From: Novosphingobium panipatense
GTDB taxonomy: Bacteria; Pseudomonadota; Alphaproteobacteria; Sphingomonadales; Sphingomonadaceae
NCBI RefSeq assembly: GCF_002149965.1
Contig: NZ_MSQB01000017.1
Location: 92,945-147,589 of the forward strand
Direction of reading: 5' to 3'
DNA length: 54,645 bases
Part shown: piece by piece, positions 1 to 9,193 of the stretch
Position numbering within the stretch: the first letter of the stretch is position 1
Layout: each line of letters starts with the position of its first letter
Notes under the pieces: generated by a model
Seen by the model: the letters and a program-made list of their open reading frames with translations, nothing else
Databases searched by the model: none
What the model was told of the DNA's origin: nothing
Program-made: the position numbers and the translations under genes

Positions 1-20
1 TACTCTGACCTTGACGACAA

Positions 21-53
21 GAGGCGCCGGTGACGGGCACCGGCGCCTCTTTC
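21..53 (+). terminator. Intrinsic terminator of a gene left of the window
   Basis: A perfect 12-bp GC-rich stem (21-32 with 38-49) closes a 5-base loop and is followed by TTTCT. The stem is followed by T on the plus strand, so it most likely ends a plus-strand gene whose body lies outside the window. It can also stop read-through from the convergent stress-protein gene that ends at 82. Confidence 0.75.
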
Positions 54-81
54 TGCCGTCTTTCGTTTGTTTCGTATCGGC

Positions 82-864
82 TCAGTGACAGAACAGGACC
101 GCAGGCGCACTGGCCTCTGACAGGAAATGGGCGGTAACGCCGCCGAACAGGAATTCGCGCAGGCGACTCTTGCCATAGGCGCCCATGACCAGCAGTTCGG
201 CATGGTTCTGGTTCACGGCAAGCGCCAGGGTTTCCTCGGTGGACCCGCGCCTTTCGTATTCCTCGTATTCGGCGTGGACGCCGTTGCGGGACAAGTAGCG
301 CAAGGCATCGGTGGCGGGGAAGCCGCCGGACTTTTCGATGACCGTCACCAGCTTCACCACCTGGCAGCTTTGCAGCAGCGGCACGGCCGCCTTGAGCGCG
401 CTGGCCGCCTGTTCGCCGCCGTCCCAGGCGATCACGGCGCGGCGGATCGGCAGGGAAAGCCTGCGCCCTTCCGGCAGGGTAAGCACCGGCGCGCGGGCCA
501 CCATCGCCAGTTGCCCGGCAATGCCGCTGGAGCGCGAGACCACGACCAGATCGGAAAGCCGCGCCGCGCCGGCCAGTGCCGGAACGGGATCTTCCTCGCT
601 GCGGATCACCTCGAAGGCGATGTCGCCGCGCGTCAGCCGCCCCTCGATCGCCTCGGCGGCGGCATCGTCCTCGCCGCGGGCCTTGTCGAGCGCTTCGGAA
701 ATCACATAGCTGCCGCCCATCGGGTCCATGGCGATATAGCGCGAGACCGGCGTATCGACGAGCACGGTAAGGTGCCCGTCGAGATGACGGGCCAGTTCGA
801 GCGCGGCATCGACGCGGGCTTCGCTGTCGGGCTTGCGGTCGGCATTCACGAGTATCGAGCGCAT
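82..864 (-). CDS. Universal stress protein with two tandem Usp domains
   Basis: A 260-residue cytoplasmic protein built from two UspA-like domains, about residues 1-135 and 140-260. The first begins with the typical beta strand RSILVNAD. The second carries the ATP-binding loop MGAYGKSRLREFLFGG, which fits the G-2x-G-9x-G pattern of nucleotide-binding Usp proteins. The first domain ends with SRSSG and lacks the complete loop, so it is probably degenerate. Such proteins accumulate under starvation or oxidative stress, but their exact activity is mostly unknown. It is transcribed alone, away from the CoA-transferase genes, with about 220 bp of shared divergent promoter region between them. Confidence 0.88.
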   Translation of the reverse strand: MRSILVNADRKPDSEARVDAALELARHLDGHLTVLVDTPVSRYIAMDPMGGSYVISEALDKARGEDDAAAEAIEGRLTRGDIAFEVIRSEEDPVPALAGAARLSDLVVVSRSSGIAGQLAMVARAPVLTLPEGRRLSLPIRRAVIAWDGGEQAASALKAAVPLLQSCQVVKLVTVIEKSGGFPATDALRYLSRNGVHAEYEEYERRGSTEETLALAVNQNHAELLVMGAYGKSRLREFLFGGVTAHFLSEASAPAVLFCH

Positions 865-1088
865 GGTAATTCTCCCGTTGACCGCAGGTAACCTACCGCA
901 AGGTCATGGAATTGCCATGACGAAGATCAAACTTCGCTTCCGGTTTCGATTCGGGAAGTGATAGCGTGCCGCGGCACAGACTTATCCCTGCCGATCGAAA
1001 ACAGCCGATCGAAGACAGCCGATGGAAAACAATCGCTGTTCGTCATGAAATTGGCTGTCTAGGTTCGCGCCCAGAACGGGAGATATGC

Positions 1089-1796
1089 ATGAACAAGATC
1101 TACCCCAGCGCCGCTGACGCGCTGGACGGACTGCTGAAGGATGGCCTGCTGATCGCCGCGGGCGGTTTCGGCCTATGCGGCATCCCTGAGCGGCTGCTGG
1201 ATGCGGTACGCGATTCGGGCGTGAAGGACCTCGTCTTCGCCTCGAACAATGCCGGTATCGACAACGAAGGCATCGGCAAGCTGCTGCGCACCAAGCAGGT
1301 GCGCAAGATGATCTCGTCCTATGTGGGCGAGAACAAGGAGTTCGAACGCCAGTTCCTTTCGGGCGAACTCGAAGTCGAATTCTGCCCGCAAGGCACCCTG
1401 GCCGAGCGCATGCGCGCGGGCGGCGCCGGGATTCCGGGCTTCTACACCAAGACCGGCGTCGGCACCCAGGTGGCCGAAGGCAAGGAAGTGAAAATGTTCC
1501 GGGGCGAGGAATATATCCTGGAGGAAGGCATCTTCGCCGACCTCAGCCTGGTGAAGGCGTGGAAGGCGGACGAGACCGGCAATGTCGTGTTCCGCAAGAC
1601 CGCGCGCAATTTCAACGTGCCCGCCGCCACTTGCGGCAAGGTCTGCGTGGTCGAAGTGGAGGAGATCGTCCCCACCGGCTCGCTCGATCCCGACGGCATC
1701 CACTTGCCAGGCGTCTTCGTCCAGCGGCTGGTACTGGGCGCGCCTTACGACAAGAAGATCGAATTCACGACGACCCGCGAGAGGGAGACTGCCTGA
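1089..1796 (+). CDS. scoA: 3-oxoacid CoA-transferase subunit A
   Basis: A 235-residue alpha subunit of succinyl-CoA:3-ketoacid CoA-transferase, which moves CoA from succinyl-CoA to acetoacetate or a related 3-oxoacid so that ketone bodies and aromatic breakdown products enter central metabolism. The family I CoA-transferase signature GGFGLCGIPERL and the later GTLAERMRAGGAGIPGFYT segment are present. An upstream in-frame start at 966 exists, but the ATG at 1089 has GGGAG just before it and gives the usual N-terminus (MNKIYPS). Its TGA overlaps the ATG of the B subunit (TGATG), which indicates translational coupling. PcaI-type 3-oxoadipate transferases are an alternative substrate assignment. 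Confidence 0.9.
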   Translation: MNKIYPSAADALDGLLKDGLLIAAGGFGLCGIPERLLDAVRDSGVKDLVFASNNAGIDNEGIGKLLRTKQVRKMISSYVGENKEFERQFLSGELEVEFCPQGTLAERMRAGGAGIPGFYTKTGVGTQVAEGKEVKMFRGEEYILEEGIFADLSLVKAWKADETGNVVFRKTARNFNVPAATCGKVCVVEVEEIVPTGSLDPDGIHLPGVFVQRLVLGAPYDKKIEFTTTRERETA

Positions 1797-2431
1797 TGAG
1801 CTGGACTCGTGACGAAATGGCCGCGCGCGCGGCGAAGGAGCTTCAGGACGGGTTCTACGTGAACCTCGGCATCGGCATTCCCACCCTGGTCGCGAACCAT
1901 GTGCCCAGCGGCATGACGGTGACGCTCCAGTCGGAAAACGGCATGCTCGGCATTGGGCCGTTCCCTTATGCCGACGAAGTCGATGCCGACCTCATCAATG
2001 CGGGCAAGCAGACCGTCAGCGAACTGCCGCAATCGGCCTATTTCGACAGCGCCACCAGCTTCGGCATGATCCGCGGCGGCCATATCGACCTGGCCGTGCT
2101 GGGCGCGATGGAGATTGCCGAGAACGGCGACATCGCCAACTGGATGATCCCCGGCAAGATGATCAAGGGCATGGGCGGGGCGATGGATCTTGTCGCCGGT
2201 GTGAAGAAGATCATCGTCGTCATGGAGCACAATGCCAAGAACGGCGATCCCAAGTTCATCCCGGCCTGCACCCTGCCGCTGACGGGCAAGAACGTGGTCG
2301 ACATGATCGTCACCGACCTGGCCGTGTTCCAGCGGGTCGATCATGACAGCCCGTTCAAGTTGATAGAACTGGCGCCGGGCGTGACGACCGACGAAGTCGC
2401 CGCTAAGACCACGGCGCATTACGTAACCTGA
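1796..2431 (+). CDS. scoB: 3-oxoacid CoA-transferase subunit B
   Basis: A 211-residue beta subunit that pairs with the preceding gene to form the active CoA-transferase. It holds the catalytic glutamate (Glu47) in the motif SENGMLGIGPFP, which carries the covalent CoA thioester in this family. The start is the ATG that overlaps the stop codon of scoA by one base. The length and motif order match the B subunits of succinyl-CoA:acetoacetate transferases. The following GST gene starts 21 bp downstream on the same strand and may share the transcript. Confidence 0.92.
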   Translation: MSWTRDEMAARAAKELQDGFYVNLGIGIPTLVANHVPSGMTVTLQSENGMLGIGPFPYADEVDADLINAGKQTVSELPQSAYFDSATSFGMIRGGHIDLAVLGAMEIAENGDIANWMIPGKMIKGMGGAMDLVAGVKKIIVVMEHNAKNGDPKFIPACTLPLTGKNVVDMIVTDLAVFQRVDHDSPFKLIELAPGVTTDEVAAKTTAHYVT

Positions 2432-2452
2432 TATCCACTTGGGAGAGTTCCG

Positions 2453-3139
2453 ATGGCCTACACCCTGATCACCGCCAATCGGAACTACTCCAGCTGGTCA
2501 CTACGCCCCTGGGTGCTGATGAAGGCGCTCGGCATCGATTTTACCGATCGGGTCGAGCCTTTCCTGGCACCGACCAATTACGACGCCTTCCGCAGCTTTT
2601 CGCCCACCGGGCAAGTGCCGGCGCTGATCGACGGCGAGCGGACGGTCTGGGATTCGCTGGGAATCACGCTCTATCTGGCCGAGCGCCACCCCGGCCTCTG
2701 GCCTGCCGACGAGGCCGCCCGCGCCTTTGCCCAGTGCGCCGTGGCGGAAATGCACGGCGGGTTCTCCGCCTTGCGCAGCGATTGCACGATGAACGTCGGC
2801 GTCCGCGTCCGCCCCCGGGCGATGCGCGCCGAACTGGTGCGCGATGTCGCCCGCCTGCGCGAGATCTTCGGCGAGGGACTGTCGCGCTTCGGCGGCCCCT
2901 GGCTGGCGGGCGAGAGCTTTACCGCCATCGATGCCTTCTTCGCGCCGGTCGCCTTCCGCATCCGCACCTATGGGTTGGACGTCGGCACCTGCCAGACCTG
3001 GGTGGACACCGTCCTCGATCACCCGGCCATGAAGCAGTGGGAAGCCGAGGCGCTGGCCGAGACATGGCGCGAGGAAGGCCATGAGGCCGAACTGGCCGAG
3101 GCCGGAGAAGTGATTGCCGACTACCGCATCGCGGAGTGA
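2453..3139 (+). CDS. Glutathione S-transferase family protein
   Basis: A 228-residue soluble protein with an N-terminal thioredoxin-like GST domain (about 1-80) and an all-helical C-terminal domain. Landmarks are NYSSWSLRP near residues 11-19 where the catalytic Ser lies in related GSTs, the cis-proline in GQVPAL (Pro56), and WDS (66-68), the usual glutathione gamma-glutamyl contact. GGGAGAG precedes the ATG. The physiological substrate cannot be told from sequence. A glutathione peroxidase gene follows within 92 bp, so a role in detoxifying electrophiles or peroxides is a reasonable inference. Confidence 0.88.
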   Translation: MAYTLITANRNYSSWSLRPWVLMKALGIDFTDRVEPFLAPTNYDAFRSFSPTGQVPALIDGERTVWDSLGITLYLAERHPGLWPADEAARAFAQCAVAEMHGGFSALRSDCTMNVGVRVRPRAMRAELVRDVARLREIFGEGLSRFGGPWLAGESFTAIDAFFAPVAFRIRTYGLDVGTCQTWVDTVLDHPAMKQWEAEALAETWREEGHEAELAEAGEVIADYRIAE

Positions 3140-3230
3140 TCGCGCACGGGGTCTTCACGGGTTCCTGGCGTCTTGCGGCGGTCATGACCTTGCGCCATGT
3201 TCCCGGCCGACAATCCCGGGAGATAACGCA

Positions 3231-3779
3231 ATGGCCGCCGACATTACCGCAATTCCGCTGACCCGTATCGACGGCAGCGCCGACAGCCTCGCCAATCACG
3301 AAGGCAAGGTTCTGCTCGTCGTCAATGTCGCTTCCAAGTGCGGGCTGACGCCGCAGTACGAGGGGCTCGAGAAGCTCTATGGCGACTACAAGGCGCAGGG
3401 CTTCGAGGTGCTGGGCTTCCCGGCCAACGACTTCGGCGCCCAGGAGCCGGGCAGCGATGAGGAGATCGTCGAATTCTGCCAGCTCAATTACGGCGTTTCC
3501 TTCCCCCTCTTCACCAAGGCCGACGTGACCGGCGGCGACAAGCAGCCGCTCTATGCCGCGCTTACCGAGGCGATCCCGACCAAGCAGGGGGATGTCGAGG
3601 GCATGAAGGAGCGTTTCCGGGGCTACGGCATGACGCCGAACGAAGATCCCGAAGTGCTGTGGAACTTCGAGAAGTTCCTGGTTTCGCGCGACGGTTCGGT
3701 CGTGGGCCGCTTCGCGCCCGGCACCGCGCCGCAGGATCCGCTGCTGGTGGAAGCGATCGAAGGCGAGCTGGCCAAGTAA
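3231..3779 (+). CDS. Glutathione peroxidase (cysteine type)
   Basis: A 182-residue peroxidase that reduces hydrogen peroxide and organic hydroperoxides using glutathione or thioredoxin. The catalytic tetrad is complete: Cys37 in NVASKCGLT, Gln71 in PANDFGAQEPG, and Trp144-Asn145 in WNFEKF. The active site is cysteine, not selenocysteine. The ATG at 3231 follows GGGAG with normal spacing and gives the standard N-terminus, so the longer frame from 3114 is not used. No signal peptide is visible, so the enzyme is probably cytoplasmic. A stem-loop lies just behind the stop codon. Confidence 0.93.
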   Translation: MAADITAIPLTRIDGSADSLANHEGKVLLVVNVASKCGLTPQYEGLEKLYGDYKAQGFEVLGFPANDFGAQEPGSDEEIVEFCQLNYGVSFPLFTKADVTGGDKQPLYAALTEAIPTKQGDVEGMKERFRGYGMTPNEDPEVLWNFEKFLVSRDGSVVGRFAPGTAPQDPLLVEAIEGELAK

Positions 3780-3789
3780 GGGGCTGAAA

Positions 3790-3820
3790 CGCCGTGGTGG
3801 CGCGATGCGCCGCCACGGCG
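3790..3820. terminator. Stem-loop between convergent genes
   Basis: A 14-bp stem with a single G-T pair and a 3-base loop lies between the glutathione peroxidase stop at 3779 and the CHAT gene stop at 3828. No clear T run follows on either strand, so its efficiency as a terminator is uncertain. Its position between two convergent stop codons supports a shared termination role. Confidence 0.5.
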
Positions 3821-3827
3821 GTATCCC

Positions 3828-6776
3828 TCAATTCCCGACGAGCACGAAGGGCGCCCAGGTCGCAGGATGGGCGCTTCCGGCGATCGCGGCATCGCCCAGC
3901 ACGTCTAGCTGCGCCCGGCGCAGGGCTTCGGCGCGGCTGGTCCTGCCACGTGCGGCCATGACCGTGCGCAAGGTGAGGCGACTGGCGACATCGTCGCGCA
4001 CCGGCCAGTGCGACAGCAGCAGCGAGCGGGCACCCGCCGAAACGAAAGCGCGGGCCAGGCCGGAGTAAGTCGGCGCGTTTTCGCTTTCGCCCGCGCTAGT
4101 ATCGCAGGCGGACAGGATCACCCAGTCGGCATCGAGGCTCAGTCCGGCAATCTCCGAGGCGGTGAGCAGGCCGTCATCGCTGCCGGAAGCCGAACCGGAA
4201 GGCGGCGTCAGCACCAGCGCCGGTTCCACGAGATTGCGATAGGCGCCGCCGACCAGACCATGGGTGGCGAAGGCGATCACCCCCGCCTTGCCGAAAGAAG
4301 CGGACTTGACCGCCTGCTCCGTGGCCTGGGCGCCGATCAGGATCCGGCGCTCTCCGGGGACGTTACGGGCCATGACCTGCAATTCGCGCGCCGCCCCCGG
4401 CAGTTCGGGAAGTTGGGCGAGGGCAGGCTCGACCGCATCGGACCAGCCTTGCGCTCCCGTGACCGGCAAGAGCGGCGCGCCGATCCCGGCAAAGCCGCTG
4501 GGCGGACTGGCCCGCTTTCCGCCCTTGCCGAGAGAGGCGGCGCTGACCAGCGTGCGCACCGCGTGGCGGCGGACCAGCCAGGCGGTTTTGCGCAGTGCTT
4601 CGGGGTCGGCGTCATTGCCGCTCGGCTCTGCGGTCACCAGCGTATCGAACGGAAGCGAGGCGAGCATGCCGGGGGCGAGAATGGCCAGTTCGCGGCTGCC
4701 GCGCAGGGCTTCGGCGATTGGGGCGGGAAACAGTTGCTGATAGAGGCGGTAGGCGGTTTGCCGGTCGAAAGCCGAAGTGCCGTCGGTCAGCAGCCCTTCC
4801 TCGATCGAGGCGCGCAGGCCGCGTTGCAGATCGCGCAGGGCGCGCGAGGCGATCGAGGTCTGCGCCGAAGCTACGCCGTCGCGGGTGATCGCCATGATCA
4901 CCAGCCCGTCGGCATCCTGGCCGTAGAGCACCAGTGCCTGCCCTTTCGCCAGCTTCGCGCGGGCTTCGGCGAGGGTGGCCGGTTCGAAGCCGGTCAGCGA
5001 GGCATAGCCGGGGACGAGCCCAGCGATCCGCCGGTCCAGCGCGCGCAATTCCTCTTCAGCCTCGGCAATACGGGCGGCAGTGTCACGGCGACCCGTATCG
5101 TCCCCGCCGCTGAGGCCGATCTCGCGGTCCTGCTGCTTGTGCAGTTCGCGCAGCCGTGCGGCGGCGGACAGATAGGCGCGGATGGCCGTGTCGGCCTCTG
5201 GGCCGAAGCGGTCGCGGATCGCATCCACGGATGTGAAGGCGGTTTGCAGGTCGCCCATTCCGGCCATCTGCAAGGCGTCGAAAGCGGTTTCCGGGGCGCC
5301 GGCGGCTAGGGCCATGCGCGCTTCGAGGACGAACGTGCCCGCAGCCTGATCGCGTAGCCGCACCGCGCTGGTGGCGGCACTGGTGCGGTCGAGCAGATGG
5401 GCGCGCAAGGCGGCCACGGCGGGCCTGGCGCGGGCGAGGGCGCCTGCCGGATCGCCCCGGCGCAGATCCACGGCGCCGCGCAGGGTCAGTGCGGCCACGC
5501 GGTCGAGATTGGTGGGCAGGGCGCGCCGGGCATAGGCGGCGTTGACATGGTCCAGCAGCGCCTGCGCCGCATCGAGATTGCCTTCTGCCGCATCGCCCAG
5601 CGAGATCAGCATCTTGGCAAGGCTGAGTTCGGCGCGCAGCACTTCGGGATCGTCGGGGGAGGAGGCGATGCGGCGGGCCATGCCCAGGGCCTTGCGGTTG
5701 AGCGCCAGCGCGCGCTCGGGCTGGCCGTCGTCGCGGACGATGCGGGCGATCTGGCCGAAGACATTGGCCCCGGACATCGGCTGCGACGAGGGCGGCAGGG
5801 CCTCGAAGATCTTCGCGGAGCGCTCGTAGAAGGCCAGGGCCTCGTCCGAGAAACCGGCAAGGTCCAGCGAGTAGGCGACGGCGTTGAGCGAATAGCCCAC
5901 GTCGCGGTCGTCCGGCTCGCTTTTCGCCATGCGCAGGTCCAGCGCGCGGCGCAGGATCGGCGTGGCCTGACCGTAGATTCCCGCGTCGTTGAGCGCCGCG
6001 CCCAGCGCATTGAGCGCGGCCAGCGTCAGCCGGTGATCCTTGCCGAGATGGCCGTCCGCCCAGTTCGCGGCAGCGCGGGCCGCGGCGACCGCCGAAGTCG
6101 AATCACCCGCCTGTATCTGCAGGGTACTTAGGGTGATCCCGTAGAGCGTGGGATATTCGCTGTTCCGGCCGCTGCGGGTGCTGGCGGCCACGGCAATGTC
6201 CACGGCCTGCTGCACTTTGGGGATGGCTTCCAGCGGCAGGCCCCGGCGATAGTCGATCAGGGCAAGCCCATAGAGGGCGGCGGCATATTCGTTGCTGTCG
6301 GGACCGGCCAGGCTTTCGCTCAGTTCCAGGGCGCGCAGCTTGTAGATCCGGGCTTCGTCCAGTCTGCCGAGGCTGGAGAGGGCGGAACCGATGTTGTTGA
6401 CGATATCGGCCCGGCGCGGCGTCATCGGTCCGCCGAGCGCGGTCATCCGGGCATCGAAATCGCGAAAGGCGCCGAGCGCTTCCTCGTAACGGCCGAGCCA
6501 GAACAGCGCCTCGCCGCGCGTCGCCTCTGCCAGGAGCAGGTCGGCGGCATCGACGGTTCCCGCCTTGCGGGCGCGGGTGAGGGCGGCATCGATGCGGCGC
6601 AGCGCCGCCTGGGGATCGCCGGACGTATCGTAGTCTGCCAGCGCCCGGATTTCGCGAGCGATCGTGGCCGTAGGCGGTGCAGCGTCGATGCTCGCAGCCG
6701 CTGCTGCGCCTGCGTTACCCGCCGTCATTCCCGCCAGAAGGCCCGCCCCCAGGCAGGCCCACACCCGCTTGCTCAT
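3828..6776 (-). CDS. Secreted TPR-CHAT domain protein (caspase-like peptidase family)
   Basis: A 982-residue protein. The start is the ATG at 6776, preceded by GCAGGGGG, because it opens a clean signal peptide (MSKRVWACLGAGLLAG, then an Ala-rich cleavage region). The first 500 residues are alpha-helical tetratricopeptide-like repeats. The C-terminal 300 residues form a CHAT domain (Caspase HetF Associated with TPRs). The predicted catalytic pair is intact: His839 in AFATHGLVGG and Cys891 in WVILSACDTSAG. CHAT proteins are peptidases or scaffolds, and several act in regulated proteolysis. Here the signal peptide puts it in the periplasm or outside the cell. It appears monocistronic, and no obvious substrate gene is adjacent. 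Substrate and trigger are unknown. Confidence 0.88.
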   Translation of the reverse strand: MSKRVWACLGAGLLAGMTAGNAGAAAAASIDAAPPTATIAREIRALADYDTSGDPQAALRRIDAALTRARKAGTVDAADLLLAEATRGEALFWLGRYEEALGAFRDFDARMTALGGPMTPRRADIVNNIGSALSSLGRLDEARIYKLRALELSESLAGPDSNEYAAALYGLALIDYRRGLPLEAIPKVQQAVDIAVAASTRSGRNSEYPTLYGITLSTLQIQAGDSTSAVAAARAAANWADGHLGKDHRLTLAALNALGAALNDAGIYGQATPILRRALDLRMAKSEPDDRDVGYSLNAVAYSLDLAGFSDEALAFYERSAKIFEALPPSSQPMSGANVFGQIARIVRDDGQPERALALNRKALGMARRIASSPDDPEVLRAELSLAKMLISLGDAAEGNLDAAQALLDHVNAAYARRALPTNLDRVAALTLRGAVDLRRGDPAGALARARPAVAALRAHLLDRTSAATSAVRLRDQAAGTFVLEARMALAAGAPETAFDALQMAGMGDLQTAFTSVDAIRDRFGPEADTAIRAYLSAAARLRELHKQQDREIGLSGGDDTGRRDTAARIAEAEEELRALDRRIAGLVPGYASLTGFEPATLAEARAKLAKGQALVLYGQDADGLVIMAITRDGVASAQTSIASRALRDLQRGLRASIEEGLLTDGTSAFDRQTAYRLYQQLFPAPIAEALRGSRELAILAPGMLASLPFDTLVTAEPSGNDADPEALRKTAWLVRRHAVRTLVSAASLGKGGKRASPPSGFAGIGAPLLPVTGAQGWSDAVEPALAQLPELPGAARELQVMARNVPGERRILIGAQATEQAVKSASFGKAGVIAFATHGLVGGAYRNLVEPALVLTPPSGSASGSDDGLLTASEIAGLSLDADWVILSACDTSAGESENAPTYSGLARAFVSAGARSLLLSHWPVRDDVASRLTLRTVMAARGRTSRAEALRRAQLDVLGDAAIAGSAHPATWAPFVLVGN

Positions 6777-6914
6777 CTGCGCCCCCTGCCGGAGCCGATG
6801 GACGGGGCGAATCCCCATTCAATCGTTTCCAGCACCGCCTCTCAAGCGCAGGATTCTTGCGCTTGAGCAAGTCGGCAATTGTTTTCGCGGGTTAAATCCG
6901 GCTTTGTCGCCCGC

Positions 6915-7766
6915 TCACGCGTCTCCGGTCGCGACCGGGCGGGCAGGATCGGCGATCCATTCGCTCCACGATCCGGGATAGAGCTGGGGCTGCGGCAGAC
7001 CCGCCGCCGCCATGGCCAGGGCGTTGTGGCAGGCCGTCACGCCCGAGCCGCAGGAAAGCACCGCAGGCTTGCCGCCCAGCAGCGCGCGAAACGCCTGCGA
7101 CAGTTCCTCGGCCGGGCGGAAGGATCCGTCCTCGCCGAGATTGTCCTTGAAGAAGCGGTTGCGGGCGCCGGGGATATGTCCCGCCACCGGGTCGATCGGA
7201 TTGGGATCGCCCCGGAAGCGCGAGGGATCGCGCGCGTCCAGCACTTGCGCTTCGCCCGTCCCGATATTGGCAAGGACCTGACGGGCGGTAAGCGGTGCCG
7301 GGACGAGCGGTTCGTCGGCGGTGAAATCGCCGGGGACGACGGGCGGGGCCTCGCCCGTCTCCATCGGCAGTCCCGCCGCGGCCCAGGCCTGCTTGCCGCC
7401 GTCGAGCACGGCGACTTCGGCATGGCCGATCCAGCGCAGCAGCCACCAGGCACGGGCGGCCCAGGCGCCGCCGCTGGAATCGCAGGCGACGACCTGCCCG
7501 CCGCGCTTAAGCCCCTGCGCGCGCAGCCATGCCGCGAAAGCGACCCGCGCGGGCAGCGGATGGCGGCCGTTGGTGCCGTCGGGCGGCCCGGCCAGATCGT
7601 CATCGAGATGGGCATAGCGCGCGCCCGGAAGGTGCCCGGCGCGATAGGATTCGCGGCCCTTGTCCGGCTGGCCCAGCTCGAAATCGCAGTCGAGAATCAG
7701 GACGTCGCTGCCCGCTGCGAGAATCTCGTGCAGATCTGTGACGGAAATCAGCGTGTCGTAAGCCAT
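6915..7766 (-). CDS. sseA: 3-mercaptopyruvate/thiosulfate sulfurtransferase
   Basis: A 283-residue two-domain rhodanese. The N-terminal domain (about 5-135) is inactive. The C-terminal domain carries the catalytic Cys239 in the loop CGSGVTAC. CGSGVTA is the typical loop of 3-mercaptopyruvate sulfurtransferases, as opposed to CRKGVTA-like loops of classical thiosulfate rhodaneses. The enzyme transfers sulfane sulfur from mercaptopyruvate to thiols or cyanide. It lies between the CHAT gene and metK on the same strand but is separated from metK by a strong hairpin, so it likely has its own promoter. Confidence 0.9.
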   Translation of the reverse strand: MAYDTLISVTDLHEILAAGSDVLILDCDFELGQPDKGRESYRAGHLPGARYAHLDDDLAGPPDGTNGRHPLPARVAFAAWLRAQGLKRGGQVVACDSSGGAWAARAWWLLRWIGHAEVAVLDGGKQAWAAAGLPMETGEAPPVVPGDFTADEPLVPAPLTARQVLANIGTGEAQVLDARDPSRFRGDPNPIDPVAGHIPGARNRFFKDNLGEDGSFRPAEELSQAFRALLGGKPAVLSCGSGVTACHNALAMAAAGLPQPQLYPGSWSEWIADPARPVATGDA

Positions 7767-7858
7767 GGAACCTGCCCCAGTGGATCGCGCGGTGGATTGC
7801 GCGGTGGAATTAGGAGGAGAAGGGCCTGCTGTCGACGCCTGCCGCTGCGGAAATGCGA

Positions 7859-7894
7859 ACGGGCCGGGTTTCCCGATAGGAAAACCCGGCCCGT
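7859..7894 (-). terminator. Terminator hairpin downstream of metK
   Basis: A perfect 13-bp stem (7859-7871 with 7882-7894) sits 40 bp behind the metK stop codon in the direction of transcription. The minus strand after the stem reads TTCGCATTT, a weak T-rich tail. It separates metK from sseA. Confidence 0.65.
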
Positions 7895-7934
7895 CTCATG
7901 ACTTTCCGTGTGACCGGAAGGCCCTGCTTTCACA

Positions 7935-9152
<1,218 letters not shown>

Positions 9153-9160
9153 CGTGACAC

Positions 9161-9184
9161 CACATATAAAGAAATCTTTATGTG
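9161..9184 (-). promoter_or_regulatory. AT-rich palindromic operator upstream of metK
   Basis: The core ATAAAGAAATCTTTAT is a near-perfect inverted repeat (9166-9181), with partly symmetric flanks (ACA and TGT). It begins 9 bp before the metK start and is very AT-rich within a GC-rich neighbourhood. The shape resembles, from memory, sites described for SahR, the ArsR-family S-adenosylhomocysteine-responsive regulator of methionine-cycle genes in Proteobacteria. That match is inference. A repressor bound here would block metK translation-proximal transcription. Confidence 0.55.
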
Positions 9185-9193
9185 GGTCATGGT

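Noticed and set aside
9153..9193. A SAM riboswitch before metK
   Set aside because: Only 41 bp separate lnt and metK, too short for the common SAM aptamers, and the symmetric AT-rich palindrome looks like a DNA operator.
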